DNA of 54,072 nucleotides from assembly GCA_028722305.1 (NCBI GenBank), contig JAQYHB010000055.1, forward strand, positions 1 through 54,072, in the 5' to 3' direction. Positions 47,624 through 54,072 of this stretch are shown piece after piece. Position 1 is the first letter of the stretch. The number at the start of each line of letters is the position of its first letter. This DNA is from Spirochaetales bacterium. Its GTDB lineage: Bacteria > Spirochaetota > Spirochaetia > Sphaerochaetales > Sphaerochaetaceae. The translations under genes and the position numbers were made by a program. The notes under the pieces are model-generated. The model was not told the DNA's origin. It ran no database searches and saw only the letters and a list, made by a program, of their open reading frames with translations.

Positions 47624-48636
47624 ACGTACTGGGTATTGAGACAAGCTGTGACGAGTGCAGCGCGGCGGTTGTCCGCGACGGTCATGAGATTCTCAGCAAT
47701 GTGATCGCCACGCAGATTGAGCTGCATAAGCCGTACGAGGGTGTGGTGCCCGAGCTTGCCAGCCGTCTCCACACCGAATGGATCGAGCAGGTGGTCCAGG
47801 CGGCGATCTCCAAGGCCGGCTTGAGCGTTCGCGATATCGACGCGGTCGCTGTGACCAGCCGTCCAGGATTGCTGGGCAGCCTGATGGTCGGCTTGAACTT
47901 CGCCAAGGGCATGGCGGCGACGCTTGATGTCCCGTTCATCACGATTGACCATATCCGCGCCCACTTGTACGCGAGCCAGATCGAGCAGCCGTTGGAGTAC
48001 CCGTATCTCGGCCTATTGGTAAGCGGAGGGCATACCGTCATCTGTAAAGTCAACGGGTACGATGATGTCGATGTCATGGGTACCACGATCGATGACGCGA
48101 TCGGTGAGGCCTTTGACAAGGTCGCCAAGCACTACGGTCTTGGATATCCCGGTGGTGTCGTAATCGACCGCCTGAGCAAGAGCGGCAACCCGACCGCGTT
48201 CCTGTTTCCCGGAAACACGATGGACGAGGAGCACCCCTACGACATCTCGTACAGCGGCCTGAAGAGCGCCGTCATCAACCAGCTGGACAAGTTCTGGGAC
48301 GGGAAAAGCGAGAAGAGCAATGAGAATATCGCGGCCAGCTTCCAACGCCAGGCGGTAGGGATGCTGGTGCGGCGCGTGAGGCGGGCCCTGAAAGATACCG
48401 GCATGAAGCGTCTCTCCGCGGGCGGAGGAGTGGCGGCAAACAGCCTGTTGCGCGCGGAGCTGAAGGATTTCGAGAAGGATGGCATCACCGTCACCTTCCC
48501 GTCGCTGAAGCTTTGCACCGACAACGGCGCCATGGTTGCCGGTCTTGCATGGAGATACCTGAAGGATGGTTGCCGCGACGATTTCACGGTTGGTCCCTCC
48601 GCTCGGGTGAACGCTTTCAAGAAACAGTATGACTGA
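47620..48636 (+). CDS. tsaD: tRNA N6-threonylcarbamoyladenosine transferase subunit TsaD
   Basis: A 338-residue Kae1/TsaD protein, the catalytic subunit that transfers the threonylcarbamoyl group to A37 of ANN-reading tRNAs. It has LGIETSCDECSAAVV (4-18), the metal-binding His111 and His115 (DHIRAHL), LLVSGGHT, GEAFDKVAKHYGLGYPGG and SAGGGVAANSLLR. Partner subunits TsaB, TsaC and TsaE are not in the window. It follows tRNA-Thr, itself a t6A-type tRNA by codon class, which may be chance. Confidence 0.97.
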   Translation: MNVLGIETSCDECSAAVVRDGHEILSNVIATQIELHKPYEGVVPELASRLHTEWIEQVVQAAISKAGLSVRDIDAVAVTSRPGLLGSLMVGLNFAKGMAATLDVPFITIDHIRAHLYASQIEQPLEYPYLGLLVSGGHTVICKVNGYDDVDVMGTTIDDAIGEAFDKVAKHYGLGYPGGVVIDRLSKSGNPTAFLFPGNTMDEEHPYDISYSGLKSAVINQLDKFWDGKSEKSNENIAASFQRQAVGMLVRRVRRALKDTGMKRLSAGGGVAANSLLRAELKDFEKDGITVTFPSLKLCTDNGAMVAGLAWRYLKDGCRDDFTVGPSARVNAFKKQYD

Positions 48637-48744
48637 TTCGGTCGCTTGCGCGCAAGGTGAACCGTATCGTGTTTCATGTACAGGAAATACTTGTATCCCG
48701 ACGCAGGACCTTAATCGATTGGTGGAAAATTTTTCATAATGATA

Positions 48745-48773
48745 TTGACAGAAAACAGCGTTTCTCGTATTGT
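48745..48773 (+). promoter_or_regulatory. Promoter of the tRNA-Gln/tRNA-Glu pair
   Basis: TTGACA (48745-48750, perfect), 17-bp spacer, TATTGT (48768-48773), about 20 bp before the first tRNA. The preceding 48637-48744 contains nothing I can identify. Confidence 0.65.
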
Positions 48774-48791
48774 AACTGAGGATTTTGAGAT

Positions 48792-48862
48792 TGGGATGTA
48801 GTGTAATGGTAACACTGCAGATTCTGGTTCTGCCTTTAGGGGTTCGAATCCCTTCATCCCAG
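48792..48862 (+). tRNA. tRNA-Gln (CTG)
   Basis: Acceptor TGGGATG / CATCCCA with the U-A first pair usual for glutamine tRNAs, anticodon stem GCAGA/TCTGC with loop TTCTGGT, anticodon CTG (reads CAG), T loop GTTCGAATC. CCA not encoded. Confidence 0.95.
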
Positions 48863-48869
48863 TAATAGC

Positions 48870-48941
48870 GGTTCCTTCGTCTAATGGTTAGGACAGGAGA
48901 TTCTCAGTCTCTAAATATCGGTTCGATTCCGGTAGGAACTA
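48870..48941 (+). tRNA. tRNA-Glu (CTC)
   Basis: Acceptor GGTTCCT / AGGAACT (first pair G-U), anticodon loop TTCTCAG with anticodon CTC (reads GAG), D arm TCGTCTAATGGTTAGGAC typical of glutamate tRNAs. CCA not encoded. Eight bases after tRNA-Gln, probably one transcript. Confidence 0.94.
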
Positions 48942-48949
48942 AAGAAGAG

Positions 48950-48975
48950 GGCAACCAATGGGTTGCCTTTTTTTC
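48950..48975 (+). terminator. Terminator after the tRNA pair
   Basis: Stem ggcaacc (48950-48956) / ggttgcc (48961-48967), 4-nt loop, then seven T. Confidence 0.88.
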
Positions 48976-49007
48976 TGTCTACCATATTCCAAATCAGGTG
49001 GTGTTTG

Positions 49008-50645
49008 ATGATCAGTGCCAACAACATTTCTCTTGCCTACGGCAGCCAAGTTCTTTTCAAGGATGTGAATCTGAAGTTTTCTCCTGGGGAGTGCTACGGA
49101 ATCATCGGGGCTAACGGAGCGGGCAAATCCACATTCCTGAAAATCCTGAGTGGGGAAATCGAGCCCGATTCGGGAGAAATCTTCATTACTCCAGGCCAGA
49201 GGCTTTCCTTCATGCGCCAGGACCATTTCGCCTTCGACAAGTACAAGGTGCTGGAAACCGTCATCATGGGCTACGAAAAGCTGTACAAGGTGATGAAGGA
49301 GAAGGACGCGATTTACGAGAAGCCTGATTTCAGCGAGGAGGACGGTATCCGGGCCGCTGAGCTGGAAGGCGAGTTCAGCGACCTTGGCGGATGGGAGGCC
49401 GAGGCCCAGGCCGCCCAGCTTCTGGATGGACTTGGCATCTCCACCGAATTGCACGACAAGCTGATGGGGGACATGGAGGACTCGGTCAAGGTCAAGGTCC
49501 TGCTTGCCCAAGCCTTGTTCGGAAATCCCGATATCCTGCTGCTTGACGAGCCTACCAACCACTTGGACCTGGAGTCCATCACCTGGCTGGAGAACTTCCT
49601 CGAGGATTTCGACAATACGGTCATCGTGGTCAGCCATGACCGTCACTTCCTGAACAGCGTCTGTACCCAGATCGTCGATATCGACTACGGGAAGGCGACC
49701 CTGTACGTCGGAAACTACGATTTCTGGTATGAGTCAAGCCAGCTGGCCGCCAAACAGATGAAGGACGAGAAGAAGCGCGCCGACGAGAAGATCGCCGAGT
49801 TGAAGAGTTTCATCCAGCGTTTCGCAAGCAACGCGGCGAAGAGCAAGCAGGCTACCAGCCGCAAGAAGCTGATCGACAAGCTGACCATTGAAGATATCAG
49901 GCCGTCAAGCAGGCGCTTCCCCTATGTCGGGTTCAAGATGCAGCGCGAGCTGGGCAAGAACATCCTGGAGGTCAAGGACCTCTGCAAGACAATTGACGGA
50001 GTGCGCGTGCTCGACCATTTCAACCTGGTGGTGAACAATGGCGACAAGATCGCCTTTGTCGGACCCAACCAGCAGGCCAAGACCGCGCTCTTCGAGATTC
50101 TCGCCGGGAATTCCGAACCGGATGAGGGATCGTTCACCTGGGGCGTGACCACCTCGCTTTCCTATTTTCCGAAGGACAACACCAGCCTGTTCAAGGACCA
50201 TGTCTCCATCACCGACTGGCTGATGCCGTATGCCGAGGAGAAGGACGACACCTACGTCCGTTCCTTCCTTGGCCGCATGCTCTTCAGCGGTGACGAAGCC
50301 CTGAAGGATGTGTCGGTGCTTTCCGGTGGCGAGAAGGTCCGTGTCCTCCTGGCGAAGATGATGATGCAGGAGGCGAACTGCATGATTCTTGACGAGCCGA
50401 CCAGTCATCTGGACCTGGAGTCGATTACCGCACTGAACGACGGACTGATCGCCTTCAAGGGTGTGTTGCTCTTCAACAGCCATGACCATCAGTTCATCGA
50501 CACGATTGCCAACCGCATCATCGAGTTCACCCCCGACGGTATCATCGACAAGATGATGCCCTTCGAGGACTATCTGCACAACGACCAGGTCAAGGCCGAG
50601 CGCGACGTCAAGTATGGTGGCGTCAAGTACAAGTTGAGCCTGTAA
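49008..50645 (+). CDS. ABC-F family ATPase (YbiT/YkpA type)
   Basis: A 545-residue protein with two ABC domains and no membrane part, of the ABC-F group that acts on ribosomes. Domain 1: Walker A GANGAGKS (34-41), a degenerate signature (MEDSVKVKV where LSGGE is usual), Walker B LLLDEPTNHLD. The linker has the arm-type KRADEKIAELKSFIQRFASNAAKSKQATSRKK. Domain 2: Walker A is degenerate (GPNQQAKT), but LSGGEKVR and ILDEPTSHLD are present. This same mixed pattern is, as I recall, typical of the YkpA/YbiT subgroup. Start at 49008 from the family N-terminus and aggtggtg upstream. It is 15 bp before coaX. Confidence 0.9.
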   Translation: MISANNISLAYGSQVLFKDVNLKFSPGECYGIIGANGAGKSTFLKILSGEIEPDSGEIFITPGQRLSFMRQDHFAFDKYKVLETVIMGYEKLYKVMKEKDAIYEKPDFSEEDGIRAAELEGEFSDLGGWEAEAQAAQLLDGLGISTELHDKLMGDMEDSVKVKVLLAQALFGNPDILLLDEPTNHLDLESITWLENFLEDFDNTVIVVSHDRHFLNSVCTQIVDIDYGKATLYVGNYDFWYESSQLAAKQMKDEKKRADEKIAELKSFIQRFASNAAKSKQATSRKKLIDKLTIEDIRPSSRRFPYVGFKMQRELGKNILEVKDLCKTIDGVRVLDHFNLVVNNGDKIAFVGPNQQAKTALFEILAGNSEPDEGSFTWGVTTSLSYFPKDNTSLFKDHVSITDWLMPYAEEKDDTYVRSFLGRMLFSGDEALKDVSVLSGGEKVRVLLAKMMMQEANCMILDEPTSHLDLESITALNDGLIAFKGVLLFNSHDHQFIDTIANRIIEFTPDGIIDKMMPFEDYLHNDQVKAERDVKYGGVKYKLSL

Positions 50646-50659
50646 AAAGGGGAAGTGCC

Positions 50660-51424
50660 ATGTTCTGCGCAGTCGATATCGGGAACACCAACATCGTCGT
50701 TGCCTTCCACGACGGGAAGAAGTGGGCGATGCATTTCCGGGTCTATACCGACCAGAAGAAGACCGGAGACGAGTACTTCGTCGTGCTGGAGAGCCTGTGC
50801 AACCATTATGGCGTGCGCAACGAGGATGTGGACAGCGCCGCTTTGAGCAGCGTCGTTCCCTCGCTGACACGCTCCTTCGAGAAGAACCTGTACCGTCTTT
50901 TCGAAGTACGCCCGTTGGTGGTTTCCCGCCAGGTGAAGACCGGGCTGAAGAACGAGACGATTCCTCCCGAACTGGGAAGCGACCTGATCTGCAACGCCAG
51001 CGGGGCCCATTTCCACTGCCCGGGAAAACCGGTCAGCGTCATCGATTTCGGGACAGCGCTGACAATCACAACCGTCGGTGCCGATGGGACGGTCTATGGC
51101 TGCGCGATCGCTCCCGGCCTGCTTACCGCCATGAACTCCCTGTTCAACAACACGGCCCAGTTGCCGCAGGTCGAGCTGAAGGTTCCCGAGCACGCCATCG
51201 GCAGGGACAGCATGGAATCCATCCGCAGCGGCATCATGTTCGGCTATGCCGGTCTTGTGGACAGCCTGATCGGCCGCACCGAGCAACAGTTGGATTCCCA
51301 CATCCATGTAATCGCGACCGGCGGGCTTTCCCGCACGATCGCTCCGATCATCCCTCGCATCGATGAATTGATTCCGGACCACACGCTCAACGGCCTGAAG
51401 CACATCGCGGACCTGAACAAATGA
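50660..51424 (+). CDS. coaX: Type III pantothenate kinase
   Basis: A 254-residue ASKHA-fold kinase for the first step of coenzyme A synthesis. It has the phosphate-binding DIGNTN (6-11), the pantothenate site ELGSDLICNASGAH (near 104-117), DFGTALTITTV and the C-terminal ATGGLSRTI. The type III enzyme is common in spirochaetes and insensitive to CoA feedback. ggggaag precedes the ATG. Probably co-transcribed with the ABC-F gene. Confidence 0.95.
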   Translation: MFCAVDIGNTNIVVAFHDGKKWAMHFRVYTDQKKTGDEYFVVLESLCNHYGVRNEDVDSAALSSVVPSLTRSFEKNLYRLFEVRPLVVSRQVKTGLKNETIPPELGSDLICNASGAHFHCPGKPVSVIDFGTALTITTVGADGTVYGCAIAPGLLTAMNSLFNNTAQLPQVELKVPEHAIGRDSMESIRSGIMFGYAGLVDSLIGRTEQQLDSHIHVIATGGLSRTIAPIIPRIDELIPDHTLNGLKHIADLNK

Positions 51425-51430
51425 AAGAAG

Positions 51431-51459
51431 CGGGGAGAGGGCAGGATACCTTCTCCCCG
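51431..51459. terminator. Hairpin between coaX and the M29 gene
   Basis: Stem cggggagaggg (51431-51441) / ccttctccccg (51449-51459), 11 bp with one wobble pair. Neither strand has a strong T run, so it may terminate both convergent transcripts only partly. Confidence 0.5.
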
Positions 51460-51469
51460 TGGTGGATTG

Positions 51470-52660
51470 TCAGACTGCAACGAAGACCCCGTCTTCCATC
51501 AAGGGCGTGTCAAAGCCATCCTTGTCGGTGGCAGTCACGCTGAGGGTGGGGCTGCCGATTGGCACGTCGAGACGCACGAGGGATTGCCCGAGGTGTTTCT
51601 CATCCAGCTCCTTCTGGGTGAACTGCCTGGCAAGCGTTTCCGTCTGGAAGCCGCCAAAGCCGATATGGCAGGTGGCCGCCTTGTTGAACAGCGGGTGGGA
51701 CCCGCTGGAAAGGCTGTTGCTTTCCCTGGTGCCATCGTCGGCAAGCGAAATCTCGCAGATCCTGCGCGCTCCATCGTCGATGTCAAAAAAGGCGTCCAGC
51801 GCCTGCTTGCCTTGGGTCGCGCTCCAGCCGGTCACTTTTCCCCCCTCTATGACAAAGCGGGCATTGCGCACCAGCTTGCCAAGCAGCAGGAAGGGGCGGG
51901 AAGAGAGGAATGCCCCATTGGCGCTCCTGGTGTCGACACTTGCGTAGACATGCTGGAGCGGAAGCTGGCTGAGGAACCTGCGCCCGTTGGAGAGCACCGT
52001 CTCGCCACCGGTCCATTTCGTGTCTTGGGCGATCCTGACCTTCAGTTCCCAATCTTGGTCGCGAAGGGTGATGATGTCACCCAGATGCTGGTTCAGGACC
52101 CGCTTGCGCAGGTTCATCATCCCTACCTGGTTGCTCCAATACTCCGCCGGGTCACGCGCGTCAAGGCGGAAGAGGCTCATGAAGAGCTTCCACATATCCC
52201 CCTCGGTCGCCTCGTTGCCAAGGTACTGCAGGCCCCAATCAGGGCCAGGGTAGGGGATGTTCGCCCAAGGGGCGGCGATTCTGCGCTCCAGCTCCGGAGG
52301 GTCGGCGAGGATACCGAAACGACCAAGCTGGACCACGTCCTTCGCCAAGTCCTGCGGGCTTTCCTCGCTGTAATAGGGGGCGCTGTCCAGATCGACGATG
52401 TGGCACATGGCCAGTCCGGTGACCGGTGGCCGCAGCGCGTCGTTCAGTTGGGGGTCGATCGGGTAGACCTGCAGGACCCTTCCGTGTTTCGTCTCGACGA
52501 TATGCACCGGTTCTCTGGTTGTCTCCGCCGCCATCCTGGCCAAGAGGCGGGCGAACTCGATGGTCGATGTCTCCGTGTTGATGGAAAGGGATTCACCAGG
52601 TTGCAGCTGGAGCTGCTGCCTGATGACCAACTCCGCGTAGCGTACAAGTAACGTATCCAT
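51470..52660 (-). CDS. M29 (thermophilic aminopeptidase) family protein with missing metal ligands
   Basis: A 396-residue protein with the whole M29 layout (N-terminal YAELVIRQQLQLQPGESLSI, C-terminal metal domain). Active M29 enzymes bind two metals through Glu, Glu, His, His and Asp. Here the PTEEVF motif is PLQHVY (234-239), so the first glutamate is lost. Glu303 (CEISL) and His332 (CHIGFG) remain. The final HVDFMIGS motif reads RLDVPIGS (363-370), with His to Arg and Asp365 retained. The catalytic Tyr after the His motif is also not seen. It is probably inactive as a metallopeptidase or uses a changed site. It lies 38 bp downstream of the DjlA-like gene and is probably in its operon. Confidence 0.8.
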   Translation of the reverse strand: MDTLLVRYAELVIRQQLQLQPGESLSINTETSTIEFARLLARMAAETTREPVHIVETKHGRVLQVYPIDPQLNDALRPPVTGLAMCHIVDLDSAPYYSEESPQDLAKDVVQLGRFGILADPPELERRIAAPWANIPYPGPDWGLQYLGNEATEGDMWKLFMSLFRLDARDPAEYWSNQVGMMNLRKRVLNQHLGDIITLRDQDWELKVRIAQDTKWTGGETVLSNGRRFLSQLPLQHVYASVDTRSANGAFLSSRPFLLLGKLVRNARFVIEGGKVTGWSATQGKQALDAFFDIDDGARRICEISLADDGTRESNSLSSGSHPLFNKAATCHIGFGGFQTETLARQFTQKELDEKHLGQSLVRLDVPIGSPTLSVTATDKDGFDTPLMEDGVFVAV

Positions 52661-52698
52661 AGCACTGAATGATACCCAAGAAGAGGGAGCTCGGCAAT

Positions 52699-53493
52699 TC
52701 AGAAACCCCGCCTGGAGCGTAGTCTCTGATAGGCCTCGCCGATGGCGATGAGCCGTTTTTCAGCCGCTTCCTCGTTTCCCTTGTTGGCGTCCGGGTGGTT
52801 CCGTTTGACCATGTCATGCCAGGCGTGCCTGATTTCCGCATCGCTTGCCCCTGGCTTCAGGCCAAGCAGGGCAAGGTCTTCCTCTTCGGGATCCTTTTCC
52901 GTTCCATGATGGATTGGAACCGAGTGGGAGCCTCCCATGTGGAAGGATTCCCTCTCGCTCTCGCGGTGTTGGTACCGGTATCCAAGAAAGTGGGAGAGTA
53001 GCGCTTCGCCTTCGCTTGTGATGCCCCAGGCCAGCTGCCTTGCCAGACCGGCTACATCACGCATCTCTTCCTCGTCTGCGAACTGGCGCAAGAAGGTTCC
53101 CGCAGCTTCGGCCAGCGAGAAGAGCTGGTCGGCCCGGTAGGGTCCGGCCAATTTCATCGACTGGCTGACGAAAGAGCGGAGATAGGTGGTCTGCAATCCC
53201 GCGTCCGCAAGTGTCTCCTTTGCCAACGGAAGATACCTGTCCAGCCGGATTTTCTTCCCCTGGGTCTTGCCTCCGCTGACGCGCTGCGCCGAGGCGGCAA
53301 GAAAGGGGATCATGCGCGCATAGACGAGGTGATGGGGCTGCCTGCTTTGGCGTCCTATCGGATCTTCGCCCCAATCGAGGAGATTCCGGAAATCTCCGGG
53401 CTGTACGGAGGCTTTCGGGGCCTTGGCGGCCCGGACTTCCCGGAACTCGGGGCCGCTTCCGAAGAAATCCGCAAACCAATCATCGAACCACAT
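52699..53493 (-). CDS. DjlA-like protein: TerB-type helical domain plus C-terminal J domain
   Basis: A 264-residue protein. Residues 50-175 form a helical TerB-like region (ARMIPFLAASAQRVSGGKTQGKKIRLDRYL, FADEEEMRDVAGLARQLAW). A histidine-rich linker follows. Residues 206-262 are a J domain with the HPD tripeptide at 233-235 (NHPDANKG), so DnaK stimulation should be intact. DjlA has the same TerB-J order but with an N-terminal membrane helix; this one starts WFDDWFADFFGSG and has no clear membrane segment. Transcribed leftward before the M29 gene. The ribosome binding site is weak. Co-chaperone by domain content; the client is unknown. Confidence 0.8.
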   Translation of the reverse strand: MWFDDWFADFFGSGPEFREVRAAKAPKASVQPGDFRNLLDWGEDPIGRQSRQPHHLVYARMIPFLAASAQRVSGGKTQGKKIRLDRYLPLAKETLADAGLQTTYLRSFVSQSMKLAGPYRADQLFSLAEAAGTFLRQFADEEEMRDVAGLARQLAWGITSEGEALLSHFLGYRYQHRESERESFHMGGSHSVPIHHGTEKDPEEEDLALLGLKPGASDAEIRHAWHDMVKRNHPDANKGNEEAAEKRLIAIGEAYQRLRSRRGF

Positions 53494-53535
53494 GCTTGTA
53501 AGATACTCACGATTGCATAAAAGTGGTCATCCCTC

Positions 53536-53565
53536 TTGACGGGAAAACCGTTTTTTGCTTTTAAT
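53536..53565 (+). promoter_or_regulatory. Promoter of tRNA-Gly
   Basis: TTGACG (53536-53541), 18-bp spacer, TTTAAT (53560-53565), 12 bp before the tRNA. Confidence 0.5.
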
Positions 53566-53577
53566 AGTCTGCGTAAC

Positions 53578-53648
53578 GCGCCTTTCGTATAATGGTATTA
53601 CCTAAGCCTTCCAAGCTTAAGAAGCGGGTTCGATTCCCGTAGGGCGCT
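53578..53648 (+). tRNA. tRNA-Gly (TCC)
   Basis: Acceptor GCGCCTT / AGGGCGC with one wobble pair, anticodon stem TAAGC/GCTTA with loop CTTCCAA, anticodon TCC (reads GGA), T loop GTTCGATTC. CCA not encoded. Confidence 0.95.
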
Positions 53649-53656
53649 TCAATAGA

Positions 53657-53688
53657 AACCTCTTCTGCGGTGCAGGGGAGGTTTTTTA
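53657..53688 (+). terminator. Terminator after tRNA-Gly
   Basis: Two stacked stems, AACCTC (53657-53662) / GAGGTT (53678-53683) and CTGC / GCAG (53665-53668 with 53672-53675), then a T run. Confidence 0.87.
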
Positions 53689-53811
53689 TAGTTCAAATCA
53701 GAATTTTGCGGGACATTGTTCGCTCTGGAGACAGAGCTCCGACTGGTTTGATGCAAGAACCAGGAAAGGGCGTTCTTTGCCATAAGGGCATGGCTGTGGT
53801 ATCTTTGAGTC

Positions 53812-54072
53812 ATGACCGCAACGCAAAAGCATCTCACGACCACCATCAGTTCGTTCCAAGAGCTCCGGGAGAAAGGGGCCCTGTATGTGGACAAGACATC
53901 CTATCTGGCCTCTATGGTCATGGGGATGGATAAGCTGTACTTCCTCTCCCGTCCCCGCCGCTTCGGGAAGACGCTGACGGTGTCCACCTTGGAAGCGATC
54001 TTCCAAGGAAAGCGTGAACTGTTCAAGGGTCTAGCCATCGATTCTCTGGACTACGACTGGAAGATCTACCCT
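53812..54072 (+). CDS. AAA-ATPase-like/PD-(D/E)XK nuclease-family protein, truncated by the window end
   Basis: The first 87 residues of a larger gene cut by the window. My translation contains SSFQELREKGALYVDKTSYL and a following FLSRPRRFGKT segment, the modified P-loop and start of the large 'AAA-ATPase-like' family that usually ends in a DUF1703 PD-(D/E)XK nuclease domain (about 500-560 residues). These genes are often multicopy in gut Bacteroidetes and spirochaetes, and their function is unknown; mobile-element or defence roles have been suggested. The ATG at 53812 is the only reasonable start; no good ribosome binding site is visible, and a -10-like TATCTT lies just upstream. Confidence 0.75.
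   Translation, partial: MTATQKHLTTTISSFQELREKGALYVDKTSYLASMVMGMDKLYFLSRPRRFGKTLTVSTLEAIFQGKRELFKGLAIDSLDYDWKIYP

Overview
The window is a 54 kb chromosomal segment of high GC content (roughly 58-60% by eye) made almost entirely of conserved housekeeping genes in tight, overlapping operons. I see no prophage, insertion sequence or CRISPR array. Gene content and order suggest a spirochaete, probably Sphaerochaetales or a relative. The order murG-cvpA-holB-histidine kinase-NtrC regulator, as I recall it, is shared with Borrelia and Treponema. The dcw cluster runs into xerC, and the dprA-xerD-hslV-hslU string stops where flagellar genes follow in motile relatives. There are two GH57 glycogen-type enzymes, pyruvate phosphate dikinase and KduI, as expected of a carbohydrate fermenter. 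The species cannot be named from the sequence alone.

Layout. 1-8130: the end of an rRNA operon (5S), a flavin-binding PNPOx-like protein, a DegT-fold protein without its PLP lysine, nadK-recN, then on the minus strand a GH57/DUF3536 enzyme and diaminopropionate ammonia-lyase. 8131-10435: DUF4912 protein plus GH57/DUF1957 enzyme. 10436-20976: the dcw cluster mraZ-rsmH-ftsL-murF-mraY-ftsW-ftsQ-ftsA-ftsZ, with xerC and a TauE-type permease coupled to its end and MraZ-box repeats at its start. 21014-24635: a minimal DprA-like gene, xerD, hslV, hslU and a 60-residue FlhF-like fragment. 24621-30100: a class B penicillin-binding protein, a divergent LysM/LytM protein, and secA. 30257-39916: one long operon murG-cvpA-holB-kinase-NtrC regulator-dinG-dinG. 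40036-47087: a nucleoside permease/phosphorylase-type lipoprotein-free exported protein, orphan groES, an unknown 133-residue protein, a group 2 sigma factor, kduI, ppdK. 47167-54072: tRNA-Thr, a small gene coupled to tsaD, tRNA-Gln, tRNA-Glu, an ABC-F protein, coaX, a degenerate M29 peptidase, a DjlA-like protein, tRNA-Gly, and the start of an AAA-ATPase/nuclease-family gene cut by the window end.

The most interesting signal is regulatory. A near-consensus sigma-54 promoter (42144-42160), with a dyad about 40 bp upstream, sits in front of the group 2 sigma-70-family gene. The same window carries a GAFTGA-containing NtrC-type activator and its soluble kinase, in the same gene neighbourhood as the Borrelia Hk2/Rrp2 pair. 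This suggests that the activator-RpoN-alternative-sigma cascade known from Borrelia may be ancestral in spirochaetes and still wired here, next to a peptidoglycan/DNA-helicase operon.
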